This document shows, piece by piece, positions 38,226 through 46,642 of a stretch of 64,000 bases of DNA. The notes under the pieces are model-generated. The model searched no databases and was not told the DNA's origin. It was given only the letters and a program-made list of their open reading frames with translations. The translations under genes were made by a program, and so were the position numbers. Each line of letters opens with the position of its first letter. The first letter of the stretch is position 1. The stretch is from Pseudonocardia sp. (GTDB lineage Bacteria > Actinomycetota > Actinomycetes > Mycobacteriales > Pseudonocardiaceae), in contig NZ_JAJCYB010000104.1 of assembly GCF_029263155.1 (NCBI RefSeq), forward strand, positions 1 to 64,000, in the 5' to 3' direction.

Positions 38226-40441
38226 CCCTGCCCGCCCTCCGCGACCCCGGACCCGGCGACCTCGAACCCGGCGGCCTCGAGCTTGACGGGGGCACCGGTG
38301 GCCAGGCTCGTGTCGACGGCCAACGTGGCCAGCGTCGTGGCCGTCAGCGAGTCGAGCGCGACGGGCATCGGCCCACCGGAGGCGACCGCGGCGACGAACG
38401 CGTCGAGCTGCGCGGCCTGCCCCTTGTCCCGGCCGCGCGGGATGCGCGACGAGGACCAGCGCTTGCGGCCGTACACCGAGGCGCGGGCGAAGTCGTCGAA
38501 GCGCAGGACCTTGCGGTCGGCGAGCAGGTCGATGGTCTCCTTCGGGAACCCGGTGGCACCCGAGGTGGCGTAGGTGATCACCGCGGTGGAGCCGTCGGGG
38601 TAGGTGAGCAGGATCTGCAGGTCCTGGTGGCCCGGGGTGGCGCTCGCGTACACCGACACCGGGTCGGCGTCGAGCAGCCAGCCGACCGTGTCGACGAAGT
38701 GCCCGCCCTCGCCCACGAACCGCGAGCCCTCGCTCGAGCGCTGGTTGTACCAGCTCTGCGCGTCCAGCTGCCCGGCGTTGACGAGGTAGCGCACCGACGC
38801 GGGCCCGACCCGGCGCCCCAGCCTGCCCTTCGCCTCCCCCAGCAGGGGGGCGAAGCGCCGGTTGAAGCCGACCTGCAGGCGGTCGTTGCCCGACTCGCGC
38901 ACCGCGGCGAGCACCGCGTCCAGCTCCTCGGCCGAGAGCGCCAGCGGCTTCTCGACGAAGACGGCCTTGCCGGCCAGCAGGGCGCGCCGGGTGAGCTCGG
39001 CGTGCGAGCTGTGCCGCGTGACCACGAAGACGGCGTCGATCGACGGGTCTTCGAGCACGGCGTCGAGATCCGTGGACACCGCGCCGAAGCCGAACTTGCG
39101 CTGCGCGTTCGCCGCCGACAGGGCCGAGGTGGTGACCACGGTGCGCAGCTCGACGTCGCGCCGCTCGGTCAGGTGCGGCAGCAGCATCGACGACGCGTAG
39201 TTGCCCGCTCCCACGAACGCCACGCGGACGGCCTGCCCGGGCCGCGCAGCCCCGGCCGTGCGCGTGGCCGGGGCCGTCGCGGGCACGGCGAGCACCGGGG
39301 CGGTGTCGGGCGCGGGCTGACCCGGGTACTCGAACAGCACCGCGACGGCCTTGAGCTCCCCCGCGTCGAGGGCCCGGTAGGTCTCGACCGCGGTGTCGAA
39401 CGGAGCGACTCGGCTGATCAGCGGGGCGACGTCGACCCGACCGCGCGAGGCGAGGTCGAGGAAGCACTCCAGGTTGCGGCGCTCGGTCCAGCGCACGTAG
39501 CCGATCGGGTAGTCGCGGCCCTCCAGTTCGTAGGACGGGTCGTAGCGGCCCGGCCCGTAGGAACGGGAGAACCGGACGTCGAGCTCCTTCTCGTAGTAGG
39601 CGTTCCACGGCAGGTCCAGGCGGCACTTGCCGATGTCGACGACCCGGCCGCGGTCGCGGCTGAGCGTGGCCGCCAGCTCCACCGGCTCGTTGCTGGACCC
39701 GCCCGCGGCCAGGTAGACCTGGTCGACGCCGTGCCCGCCGGTGATCTCGGCGACGGCGGCGTCGACCACCCCTGAGGCCGGGTGGCTGCAGACCAGCGCG
39801 CCGAGGCGCTCGGCGAGCTTGCAGCGCTCCTCGTCGGGATCGACACCGACCACCCGCACACCCGCGGTGGCGAGCAGCTGCACGACCAGCTGCCCGATCA
39901 GGCCGAGCCCGATCACGAGCGCGACGTCGCCCAGCGCGGGCTCGCCGCGCCGGACGCCCTGCATCGCGATCGCGCCGACCGTGCCGAACGCGGCGTGCTC
40001 GGCGGCGAGGCCCTCCGGGACGCGGCTGTAGAGGTTCTGCGGCACCCAGTTCAGCTCGCCGTGCAGCGCGTGCTCGTTGCCCGCGCACGCGACCAGGTCG
40101 CCGACCTTGACGTCCTGGATCCCGTCCCCGACCTCCTCGACCACCCCGCACAGGGAGTAGCCCAGCGGGGTGTAGGAGTCGAGCTTGCTGGTGACCTTGC
40201 GGTAGGTGGCGGCCACGCCGACCGTCGACGCGCTCTGCAGCACCTTGGCGACCTGGTCGGGCCGGGCCCGGGCCTTGCCCAGCAACGACATGCTGGCCTC
40301 GCCGACCTTCATCAGCTCGGTGCCGGTCGAGATCAGCGAGTACCGGGTGCGCACCAGCACCCCGCCGGCCTTGCAGGCGGGCACCGGGACGTCGAGCAGG
40401 GCGAGCTCGCCGGACTTGTAGTTCTGCACCACTTGCTTCAC
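38222..40441 (-). CDS. Bi-domain oxidoreductase: zinc-type alcohol dehydrogenase plus Gfo/Idh/MocA
   Basis: Residues 1-360 form a medium-chain dehydrogenase with the nucleotide site GLGLIGQLVVQLL. Residues from about 390 form a Gfo/Idh/MocA domain (VAFVGAGNYASSML, VEKPLALS, FVGEGGHFVDT). The classic zinc-binding start of MDRs is not obvious, so the first half may be non-zinc. This fusion is a regular partner of heparinase-like and AsnB-like genes in EPS loci and probably oxidises and reduces a sugar nucleotide. GTG 40441 is preferred because gggag ends about 6 nt upstream; GTG 40453 is possible. Confidence 0.88.
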   Translation of the reverse strand: MKQVVQNYKSGELALLDVPVPACKAGGVLVRTRYSLISTGTELMKVGEASMSLLGKARARPDQVAKVLQSASTVGVAATYRKVTSKLDSYTPLGYSLCGVVEEVGDGIQDVKVGDLVACAGNEHALHGELNWVPQNLYSRVPEGLAAEHAAFGTVGAIAMQGVRRGEPALGDVALVIGLGLIGQLVVQLLATAGVRVVGVDPDEERCKLAERLGALVCSHPASGVVDAAVAEITGGHGVDQVYLAAGGSSNEPVELAATLSRDRGRVVDIGKCRLDLPWNAYYEKELDVRFSRSYGPGRYDPSYELEGRDYPIGYVRWTERRNLECFLDLASRGRVDVAPLISRVAPFDTAVETYRALDAGELKAVAVLFEYPGQPAPDTAPVLAVPATAPATRTAGAARPGQAVRVAFVGAGNYASSMLLPHLTERRDVELRTVVTTSALSAANAQRKFGFGAVSTDLDAVLEDPSIDAVFVVTRHSSHAELTRRALLAGKAVFVEKPLALSAEELDAVLAAVRESGNDRLQVGFNRRFAPLLGEAKGRLGRRVGPASVRYLVNAGQLDAQSWYNQRSSEGSRFVGEGGHFVDTVGWLLDADPVSVYASATPGHQDLQILLTYPDGSTAVITYATSGATGFPKETIDLLADRKVLRFDDFARASVYGRKRWSSSRIPRGRDKGQAAQLDAFVAAVASGGPMPVALDSLTATTLATLAVDTSLATGAPVKLEAAGFEVAGSGVAEGGQG

Positions 40442-40455
40442 GAGTTCTCCCACGG

Positions 40456-42378
40456 CTACGCAGCTCGGACTTCGCCGGCGCCCGCAGCGGTGGCGCTGCG
40501 GTACCAGTACTCCAGGGTCAGGACGTGCCAGAGGTGCTTGGACCGGTCCTGCTGCCCGGCCGCGTCCTCGTCGACGAGCCGTTGCAGCGCCTCGCGCTGC
40601 AGGAAGCCCGAGGACACCAGCACCCCGTCGTTGACGACCTCGCGCACCAGCGGGGCGAGGTCGCGGCTCATCCAGGCCCGCAGCGGGGCGCTGAACAGGC
40701 CCTTGGGCCGGTGCACGATCTCCGGCGGCAGGATCGAGAGCGCGGCCTCCTTGAGCGCGACCTTGCCCTTGCGCCCCAAGACCTTGCGGTCGCCCGGCAC
40801 CCGGAACGCGGCCCGGACCACCTCGACGTCGACGAACGGGACCCGCACCTCGGTGGACGCGGCCATGCTCGACCGGTCGGTGTAGGCCAGGTTCAGCCCG
40901 GGCAGGAACAGCCGCGAGTCGGCCAGGCACATCCGGTTGACGTGGTCGGTGAGCGCATTGTCGTCGTAGGTGTCGGTGTGCTCGGTGAGCACGTCGTCCA
41001 CTGTGGCGGCGAGGTCCGGGTTGAGCAGGGCGAGCAGCTCGGCGCGGTCGTACATCGTGTAGCTGCGCCGGAACGCGGTCTCCTCCGGCAGGTCGGCGAA
41101 GGACAGGAAGCGCTTGGCGAAGCGCACCGAGCGGTAGCCGCGGGTGGCACTCGCCACCGGCAACCGGTCGACGGCGGCGTGCACCGGGCGGCGCAACATC
41201 GAGGGCACCTGCTGGTAGCGCTGCGCGAGCACGTTGGCCAGGTGCTTGCGGTACCCGCCGAACAGTTCGTCGGCGCCCATCCCGGACAGCATCACCTTGA
41301 CGCCGGCGTCGCGGGCGGCGGTGCAGATCAGATAGCTGTTGATCGCCGCCGGGTCGCCGATCGGCTCGTCGAGGTGATAGGTCATCAGCGGGAGCAGGTC
41401 GAGCACGTTCGGCGCGATCTCGATCTCGTGCAGGTCCACCCCGAACCGCGCGGCCACCTGGCGGGCGTAGCGCAGGTCGTCGGGCATGGCCTCGAACTTC
41501 GCGTCCTCGGCGCGGAAGCCGATGGTGTAGGCCGAGATCCCCGGCCGGCTCTGCGCCGCGAGCGCGGTCAGGTAGCTGGAGTCCAGGCCCCCGGACAGGA
41601 ACGTGGCCACCGGGACGTCGGAGATCAGGTGCCGGCGGGTGGAGTCGGCGACGATCTCGTGCAGGTCGGGCAGGTCCTGCGCGTGCGCGCCCTCCTCGGC
41701 GACCTCGCGCAGCGACCAGAAGCTGCCCCGCTCGACGCGGCCGTCGGGGCGGAACCGGGCCCAGCAACCCGGTGGCAGCTTCTCGGCCTCGGAGAACGCG
41801 CACCGGCTGTCGGGCACCCAGTAGTAGAGCAGCGACGCCACCAACGCGGCGTCGTCGACGTGCAGCGACGACCCGAGCGAGCCGGCGAGCGCCTTCAGCT
41901 CCGAGGCGAACACGACCGCGTCCCCACGGCGCACGAGGAACAGCGGCTTGATGCCGAGCTGGTCGCGGACCAGTACCAGCTCGCCGGTGCGCTCGTCGAA
42001 CACGCCGAACGCGAACATACCCCGCAGCCGGCGCAGACAGTCGGTGCCCCAGCGCCGCCAGGCCTCCAGCAGCACCTCGGTGTCGGAGGTGCCGCGGAAC
42101 CGTACGCCCGCCGACTCCAACTCGCGGCGCAGCTCGGGGGCGTTGTACAGCTCGCCGTTGTAGGTCAGGGCGAGCCCGTCGGACACCATCGGCTGGGCAC
42201 CGGTCGGCGACAGGTCGACGATCGAGAGCCGCCGGTGCCCGAGGTGCACGTCGCCGCCCCCCGCGCGGTGGGAGTAGCGACCCGAGCCGTCGGGCCCGCG
42301 GTGGGCGACGGCCTCGGTCAGCCGGTCGGTCAGCGGGCCGCCGTCGGGCCAGAGGTAGGTGCCTGCGATGCCGCACAT
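40456..42378 (-). CDS. asnB: Asparagine synthase (glutamine-hydrolysing), EPS-associated
   Basis: This 640-residue protein begins MCGIAG with the Cys2 glutaminase nucleophile and has the synthetase ATP site FLSGGLDSSYL and the YLICTAARDAGVKVMLSGMG region. It is a full two-domain AsnB. In EPS clusters such enzymes probably amidate uronic acids in the polymer rather than make free asparagine. ATG 42378. It lies 15 nt after the glycosyltransferase gene in the same operon. Confidence 0.9.
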   Translation of the reverse strand: MCGIAGTYLWPDGGPLTDRLTEAVAHRGPDGSGRYSHRAGGGDVHLGHRRLSIVDLSPTGAQPMVSDGLALTYNGELYNAPELRRELESAGVRFRGTSDTEVLLEAWRRWGTDCLRRLRGMFAFGVFDERTGELVLVRDQLGIKPLFLVRRGDAVVFASELKALAGSLGSSLHVDDAALVASLLYYWVPDSRCAFSEAEKLPPGCWARFRPDGRVERGSFWSLREVAEEGAHAQDLPDLHEIVADSTRRHLISDVPVATFLSGGLDSSYLTALAAQSRPGISAYTIGFRAEDAKFEAMPDDLRYARQVAARFGVDLHEIEIAPNVLDLLPLMTYHLDEPIGDPAAINSYLICTAARDAGVKVMLSGMGADELFGGYRKHLANVLAQRYQQVPSMLRRPVHAAVDRLPVASATRGYRSVRFAKRFLSFADLPEETAFRRSYTMYDRAELLALLNPDLAATVDDVLTEHTDTYDDNALTDHVNRMCLADSRLFLPGLNLAYTDRSSMAASTEVRVPFVDVEVVRAAFRVPGDRKVLGRKGKVALKEAALSILPPEIVHRPKGLFSAPLRAWMSRDLAPLVREVVNDGVLVSSGFLQREALQRLVDEDAAGQQDRSKHLWHVLTLEYWYRSATAAGAGEVRAA

Positions 42379-42393
42379 GGGTATCCGGGTTCC

Positions 42394-43605
42394 TTACAGG
42401 TTCGCCGTGAGGCGGTCGTAGACACCGACGTACGCCGGGACCTGGTTGCGCCACGCGAGCACGTCCTCGACGCGGCGGCGGCCGGCCGCGCCCATCTGCT
42501 TGCGCCGGACCTCGTCGTCGAGCAGGTCGAGCACGGCGTCGGCGTACTCGTCGACCTTGTTGGGCTCGGCGTAGACGGCCGCGTCCTGCGCCGACACCTT
42601 CGTCTCGACCAGGTCGAACGCCACGACGGGCAGCTCGAATGCCATGTACTCCATCGTCTTGTTCATCGTGGACACGTCGTTGAGCGGGTTCTTCGGGTCC
42701 GGGGACAGGCCGATGTCGGCGGTGGACATCACCCGGGTGACCAGCTCGTCGGGTGCCCGGCCGGTGAACTCGACGTGCGCGCCGAGGTCGAGCTCCACGG
42801 CGAGGCGGCGCAGGTCGGCCCCGGCGTCGCCGTCGCCGATCAGGGTGAGCGCCACGTCGGTACGGCCGTGCACGTGCACGATGTGATGCATCGCCCGCAG
42901 CGCGAGGTCGACGCCGTCCTGCGGGCCCATCACGCCGATGTAGACGAGCAGGTGGCGGTGGCCGCGGCGCAGCGCGTCGTCCGGTTCGCCGCGGACCATG
43001 CGGTCCGGGTTCGGCCCGGTCCGCACCACCGTGACGTCGCCCGGCCGCTTGCCCCCGCGCTCCTGCGCCACCCGGCGGTAGGACTCGTTGGTGGACACGA
43101 CCTGCGCCGAGAGCCGGTAGGTGATCCGCTCGGTGAGCAGCAGCGCCTTGTAGGGCAGCTCGGCGGGCTCGTCGAACCGGGAGCGGTACAGCTCGGGGCA
43201 CAGGTCGTGCTGGTCGAAGACCAGCTTGACGCCGAACAGGACCTGGAACGGGAACACCGCGGCCCACAGCACGTCGGGCGGGTTGCACACCTGGACCACC
43301 CCGAACGGCCGGCGTCCCCAGGCCCGCACCAGGCAGGCCAGTGTCGCCAGGATCGACCAGGCGTACTCGGCGACGAACATGACCTGCCGGGTGATCGGCG
43401 GGAAGGCCCGGTACTTGTACAGGTGCACCCCGTCGAGCTCGGCGTAGGCGGGGTCGCCCTTGCCCTTCGGGCACACCACCGACACCTCGTAGCCCGCGTC
43501 GCGCAGCGCCTGGCACTCCAGCCAGACGCGGCGGTCGAAGGGCACCGGCAGGTTCTGCACGACGATGCAGATGTGCCGGCCGTGCCGTCCCCTGACGAAC
43601 CTCAC
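42394..43605 (-). CDS. Family 4 glycosyltransferase (WcaI-like)
   Basis: This 403-residue GT-B protein has an N-terminal VVQNLPVPFDRRVWLECQAL and CPKGKGDPAYAELDGVHLYK, then FDQHDLCPELY, and a C-terminal YIGVMGPQDGVDLALRAM. GTG 43605 overlaps the dehydrogenase stop by 4 nt. It likely transfers a sugar made by the neighbouring dehydrogenase to the repeat unit. Confidence 0.9.
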   Translation of the reverse strand: MRFVRGRHGRHICIVVQNLPVPFDRRVWLECQALRDAGYEVSVVCPKGKGDPAYAELDGVHLYKYRAFPPITRQVMFVAEYAWSILATLACLVRAWGRRPFGVVQVCNPPDVLWAAVFPFQVLFGVKLVFDQHDLCPELYRSRFDEPAELPYKALLLTERITYRLSAQVVSTNESYRRVAQERGGKRPGDVTVVRTGPNPDRMVRGEPDDALRRGHRHLLVYIGVMGPQDGVDLALRAMHHIVHVHGRTDVALTLIGDGDAGADLRRLAVELDLGAHVEFTGRAPDELVTRVMSTADIGLSPDPKNPLNDVSTMNKTMEYMAFELPVVAFDLVETKVSAQDAAVYAEPNKVDEYADAVLDLLDDEVRRKQMGAAGRRRVEDVLAWRNQVPAYVGVYDRLTANL

Positions 43606-44930
43606 CAGCCCACCCCCCGGTACCCGGCGAGCGCCTCGAACCCGTCCCCGAGCCGGCCGTTGAGGTCGATGACCACCGGCGGGTCGGCGGCCTCGACGGC
43701 TGCGACGACCGCGGGGTCGGCCGAGGACACGATCGCCACGTGCGCACCGCGCAGCGCGTCGGCCGGGTCGTCGTGCAGCACCTTCTGCAGGTGCGGCAGC
43801 CGATCCTGGACGTAGCGCAGGTTGGCACCGGACAGGTGTGCCATGTTGACGACGGGGTCGTGCACGCTGACCTCGATGCCCTTGCCGATGAGGATCTCGG
43901 CGAGCGCCACGTTCGGGCTCTCCCGCAGGTCGTCGGTGAGATGCTTGAACGACAGGCCGAGCAGGGCGACGCGCCGGTTGGTGCCGCCGTCGTCCTCGAC
44001 AGCGTGCAGGACCCGGTCGGCGACCTCGCGCACCAGCATCTCGTTGGACGCGAGCGTGCCCTGCAGGACCGGGAGGTCCACCGAGTTCATCCGCGCCAGG
44101 TGCAGCAGGCTCCGGACGTCCTTGGGCAGGCACGACCCGCCGAAGGCGAAGCCGGGCCGCAGGTAGGCGGGTGAGATGTTGAGCTGGCGGTCCTGGACGA
44201 AGACCTCCATGACCTCGCGGGAATCGACGTCGAGCAGCCGGTAGAGGCGCGAGAGCTCGTTGGCGAAGGACACCTTGAGCGCGTGGAAGGCGTTGGACGC
44301 GTACTTGACGCTCTCCGCCGAGCGGGTCTGGACGACGTGCACCGAGCAGGTCAGGAAGCCGAACAGCTGCTGCACCGCGGCGGCCGCGGCCGGGGAGCCG
44401 CCGACGACGAGGAACGGCGGGTCGAAGAAGTCGGCCACGCTGGAGCCCTCGCGGAGGAACTCCGGGCACATCGCCACCTGGAGGTCGCCGCCCACCGTGC
44501 GGCCCGACGTGGCCTCCAGCAGCGGGACGACGATGTCCTCGACCGTGCCGGGCGGCACCGTCGAGCGGATCACCACGGTGTGCGGGCGGACCGAACCGGC
44601 CAGCGTGGCGCCGATCTCGCCGACCACCCGCTCGACCTGTCGCAGGTCGGTGCCGCCGTGGGCGGCCGACGGGGTGCCGACGCAGACCAGCGAGAGATCC
44701 GAGTCGACCAGACCGTCCCGTACCGACTCGGTGGCCCGCAGCGCACCGCACGTGACGGCCTCGACGACCAGCTCGTCGAGGCCCGGCTCGATGACGGTGG
44801 GGCGTCCGGAGTTGACGGTGGCGACCTTGCCGGGATCGGTGTCGACTCCGACGACCCGGTGCCCGCGGGCCGCGAGGCAGGTGGCGGTGACGGACCCCAC
44901 GTACCCGAGCCCGAAGAGGGTGACGTTCAC
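43602..44930 (-). CDS. Nucleotide-sugar 6-dehydrogenase, GDP-mannose dehydrogenase (AlgD)-like
   Basis: This 442-residue protein has the NAD site FGLGYVGSVTATCLAARGH and catalytic Cys in GFAFGGSCLPKDVRSL. The FAFGGSCLPKD wording, with Ala-Phe and Leu, is that of AlgD; UDP-glucose dehydrogenases usually read GxGFGGSCFPKD. It would oxidise GDP-mannose (or UDP-glucose) to the uronic acid. GTG 44930 overlaps the upstream stop by 4 nt. A SigD-type promoter (P7) inside the upstream gene may give it extra transcription. Confidence 0.85.
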   Translation of the reverse strand: MNVTLFGLGYVGSVTATCLAARGHRVVGVDTDPGKVATVNSGRPTVIEPGLDELVVEAVTCGALRATESVRDGLVDSDLSLVCVGTPSAAHGGTDLRQVERVVGEIGATLAGSVRPHTVVIRSTVPPGTVEDIVVPLLEATSGRTVGGDLQVAMCPEFLREGSSVADFFDPPFLVVGGSPAAAAAVQQLFGFLTCSVHVVQTRSAESVKYASNAFHALKVSFANELSRLYRLLDVDSREVMEVFVQDRQLNISPAYLRPGFAFGGSCLPKDVRSLLHLARMNSVDLPVLQGTLASNEMLVREVADRVLHAVEDDGGTNRRVALLGLSFKHLTDDLRESPNVALAEILIGKGIEVSVHDPVVNMAHLSGANLRYVQDRLPHLQKVLHDDPADALRGAHVAIVSSADPAVVAAVEAADPPVVIDLNGRLGDGFEALAGYRGVGW

Positions 44931-46642
44931 GTGACCTCCGTGGAGTTGGCGGGTGCGGGGCGCGGGCTCGGAGAGGGCTTCGGACGGCCGACATCGGTGC
45001 GCCGAACCGGCGACGGCTTCCCGGTGCTGTGTCGCTCGCCGGTTGGTGCGCGACCGTTACCTCCCGCAGGGGGCGGGACCGGCTGGACGGTGTCGTGGGT
45101 CCGGTAGGCCGAAGGCCCGAGGTCACCGGCAGGAGCCGCGAACGAGACGCTGCCGTTGGCCGTACTGCCGTTGGCCGTACTGCCATTGGCCGTACTGCCG
45201 ACGACAGCGGCGGCCGACATCACCCCCAGCGGAGGCGGCGCCCCCCCGGCCCTCCCGCGCAGCGCGGCGTGCAGCCCGTCCCAGAGTGTGCCGTCGGTCC
45301 GGTCCCGCGGATCGGGGTCCACCAGCACCAGGCCGATGATCGGTATGCCCAGGTCCAGCAGCTGTCGGGCAACCGTGTGCAGCCACGTCGCGGCGGCTCG
45401 TCCGGCCTGCACGACGAGGATGGTCTCCGTGCCCAGCGACGGTAGTTCGAGCCACGACGTGCCCGGCTGGATCGACCCAACCCCGATCTGACGCTCACCA
45501 GCCGGTGCCGACGACCGTCGACGCGTGAGGTTCTCCGACCCTTCGACCACGGTGATGGAGTCGTTCCGGCCGGCGACCGATCGGGTAGCCACCCGCCCGG
45601 GGAGGTCATCGACGAGGACGACCGCCTGCTCTTGGGCGAGTTCCTCGACGAGGTCCACCGCGAGCGCGGCGGCGGCCCGCGGGCACCCGAGCCCCAGGAC
45701 CGAGATCGGAGCCGAGCCTTCCCGCACCATGTGGGCCAGCGCGGCAGCCAACCGCTTCCGCTCGCTCGAGGCCCGTCGTGGCCGCAGCCGTGCGACCCCC
45801 CGTCGTGGCGCGGGCAGCTGGGCGATCACCGACGCACCGAGGTGCTCGGCGATGTCGCGCCGCAGCACCGGCCGATCGCGCACGACGGTGGTCACCAACG
45901 CCAGAACCAATCCCCCGCCGAAACCCAGTACGAAACCGACCACCGCGAACTCCACGCTCTCGGCAAGGGAATCGATCACCGGCTGCGGGGGATCCACGAT
46001 CTGCGTGCCGGCAGCAGCCTGCGGCGCCCCGATCCGAGCTGTGCCCGCCTGGTCTCTGAGTTCCGAGATGCGCGCCAGAGTCACCGCACGGTCGGTGACG
46101 AGATCGGCCCCCGGCGCAGGACCCGCGGACGCGATCGTCGTGTCGATCTCGGCCAGTTCCTGCTCGGCCTCCGTGAGCCGCTCGCGCACGGCGTCGGCCT
46201 CGGCGTTGGCCACCGCCTCCGAACGGCTGACGTGATCGGTGATGAAGGCGTCGGCGAGCGCCTGCGCGCGAGCAACGGCGTCCTGCGGGTTCTCCCCGTC
46301 GACGGTCATCTCGATGATTCCCGGGGCAAGGCTGCTCGCGACGACGCCCGCCCGGAACTCCTCGGGGCGCTCGCCGGTGCCGAGCGACTCGATCGCGGCT
46401 GCCGCGATCCTGGAGGTATCGAGCAGCGCGAGGTCGCTGGCATTGCCCTCGGACGTGTTGCTCTGGCCTTCCTCGTGGACGATCAGCACCCGGACCGTCG
46501 CGGATGGTGGAGCCGGGAACAGCGTCCCGAACAGCGCCCCTGCGAGCAGCCCGACCAGCGCACACGACCACCAGAGGTGGCGCTGCCGCCTGACTCCTGC
46601 GACGAGCCCGTGCAGGTCGATCAGCGGCTGATCCGGCCTCAC
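44927..46642 (-). CDS. Wzz-type chain-length regulator with degenerate BY-kinase-like domain (second copy)
   Basis: This 571-residue protein has two membrane spans (about 22-44 and 225-250) around an external helical region, the Wzz layout. The cytoplasmic domain resembles a tyrosine-kinase/CpsD fold (APISVLGLGCPRAAAALAVD, AVVLVDDLPG, PIIGLVLVDPDP), but the Walker A GxxGKT loop is absent. The tail carries three GSTAN repeats and a Pro/Arg-rich end. GTG 46642 overlaps the first copy by 4 nt. Likely partner of that protein in setting EPS length and export. Confidence 0.75.
   Translation of the reverse strand: MRPDQPLIDLHGLVAGVRRQRHLWWSCALVGLLAGALFGTLFPAPPSATVRVLIVHEEGQSNTSEGNASDLALLDTSRIAAAAIESLGTGERPEEFRAGVVASSLAPGIIEMTVDGENPQDAVARAQALADAFITDHVSRSEAVANAEADAVRERLTEAEQELAEIDTTIASAGPAPGADLVTDRAVTLARISELRDQAGTARIGAPQAAAGTQIVDPPQPVIDSLAESVEFAVVGFVLGFGGGLVLALVTTVVRDRPVLRRDIAEHLGASVIAQLPAPRRGVARLRPRRASSERKRLAAALAHMVREGSAPISVLGLGCPRAAAALAVDLVEELAQEQAVVLVDDLPGRVATRSVAGRNDSITVVEGSENLTRRRSSAPAGERQIGVGSIQPGTSWLELPSLGTETILVVQAGRAAATWLHTVARQLLDLGIPIIGLVLVDPDPRDRTDGTLWDGLHAALRGRAGGAPPPLGVMSAAAVVGSTANGSTANGSTANGSVSFAAPAGDLGPSAYRTHDTVQPVPPPAGGNGRAPTGERHSTGKPSPVRRTDVGRPKPSPSPRPAPANSTEVT
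45035..45060 (-). promoter_or_regulatory. SigD-type promoter P7 inside the second Wzz gene
   Basis: -35 GTAACG (complement 45055-45060), 16 nt, -10 CGAG (complement 45035-45038). It points to the AlgD-like gene, whose start is about 105 nt away, and lies in the low-complexity tail of the Wzz gene. Confidence 0.55.
45151..45195. repeat. Three tandem 15-bp repeats in the second Wzz gene
   Basis: The unit tgccgttggccgtac occurs three times head to tail, with one base changed in the third copy, and encodes GSTAN. It is in the C-terminal linker, so length changes there would be tolerated. Confidence 0.85.

Noticed and set aside
40456-42378. Full-length AsnB considered as the lasso cyclase
   Set aside because: It has an intact Cys2 glutaminase domain, lies in the middle of the EPS operon 8 kb from the precursors, and a separate cyclase candidate directly follows precursor A2.
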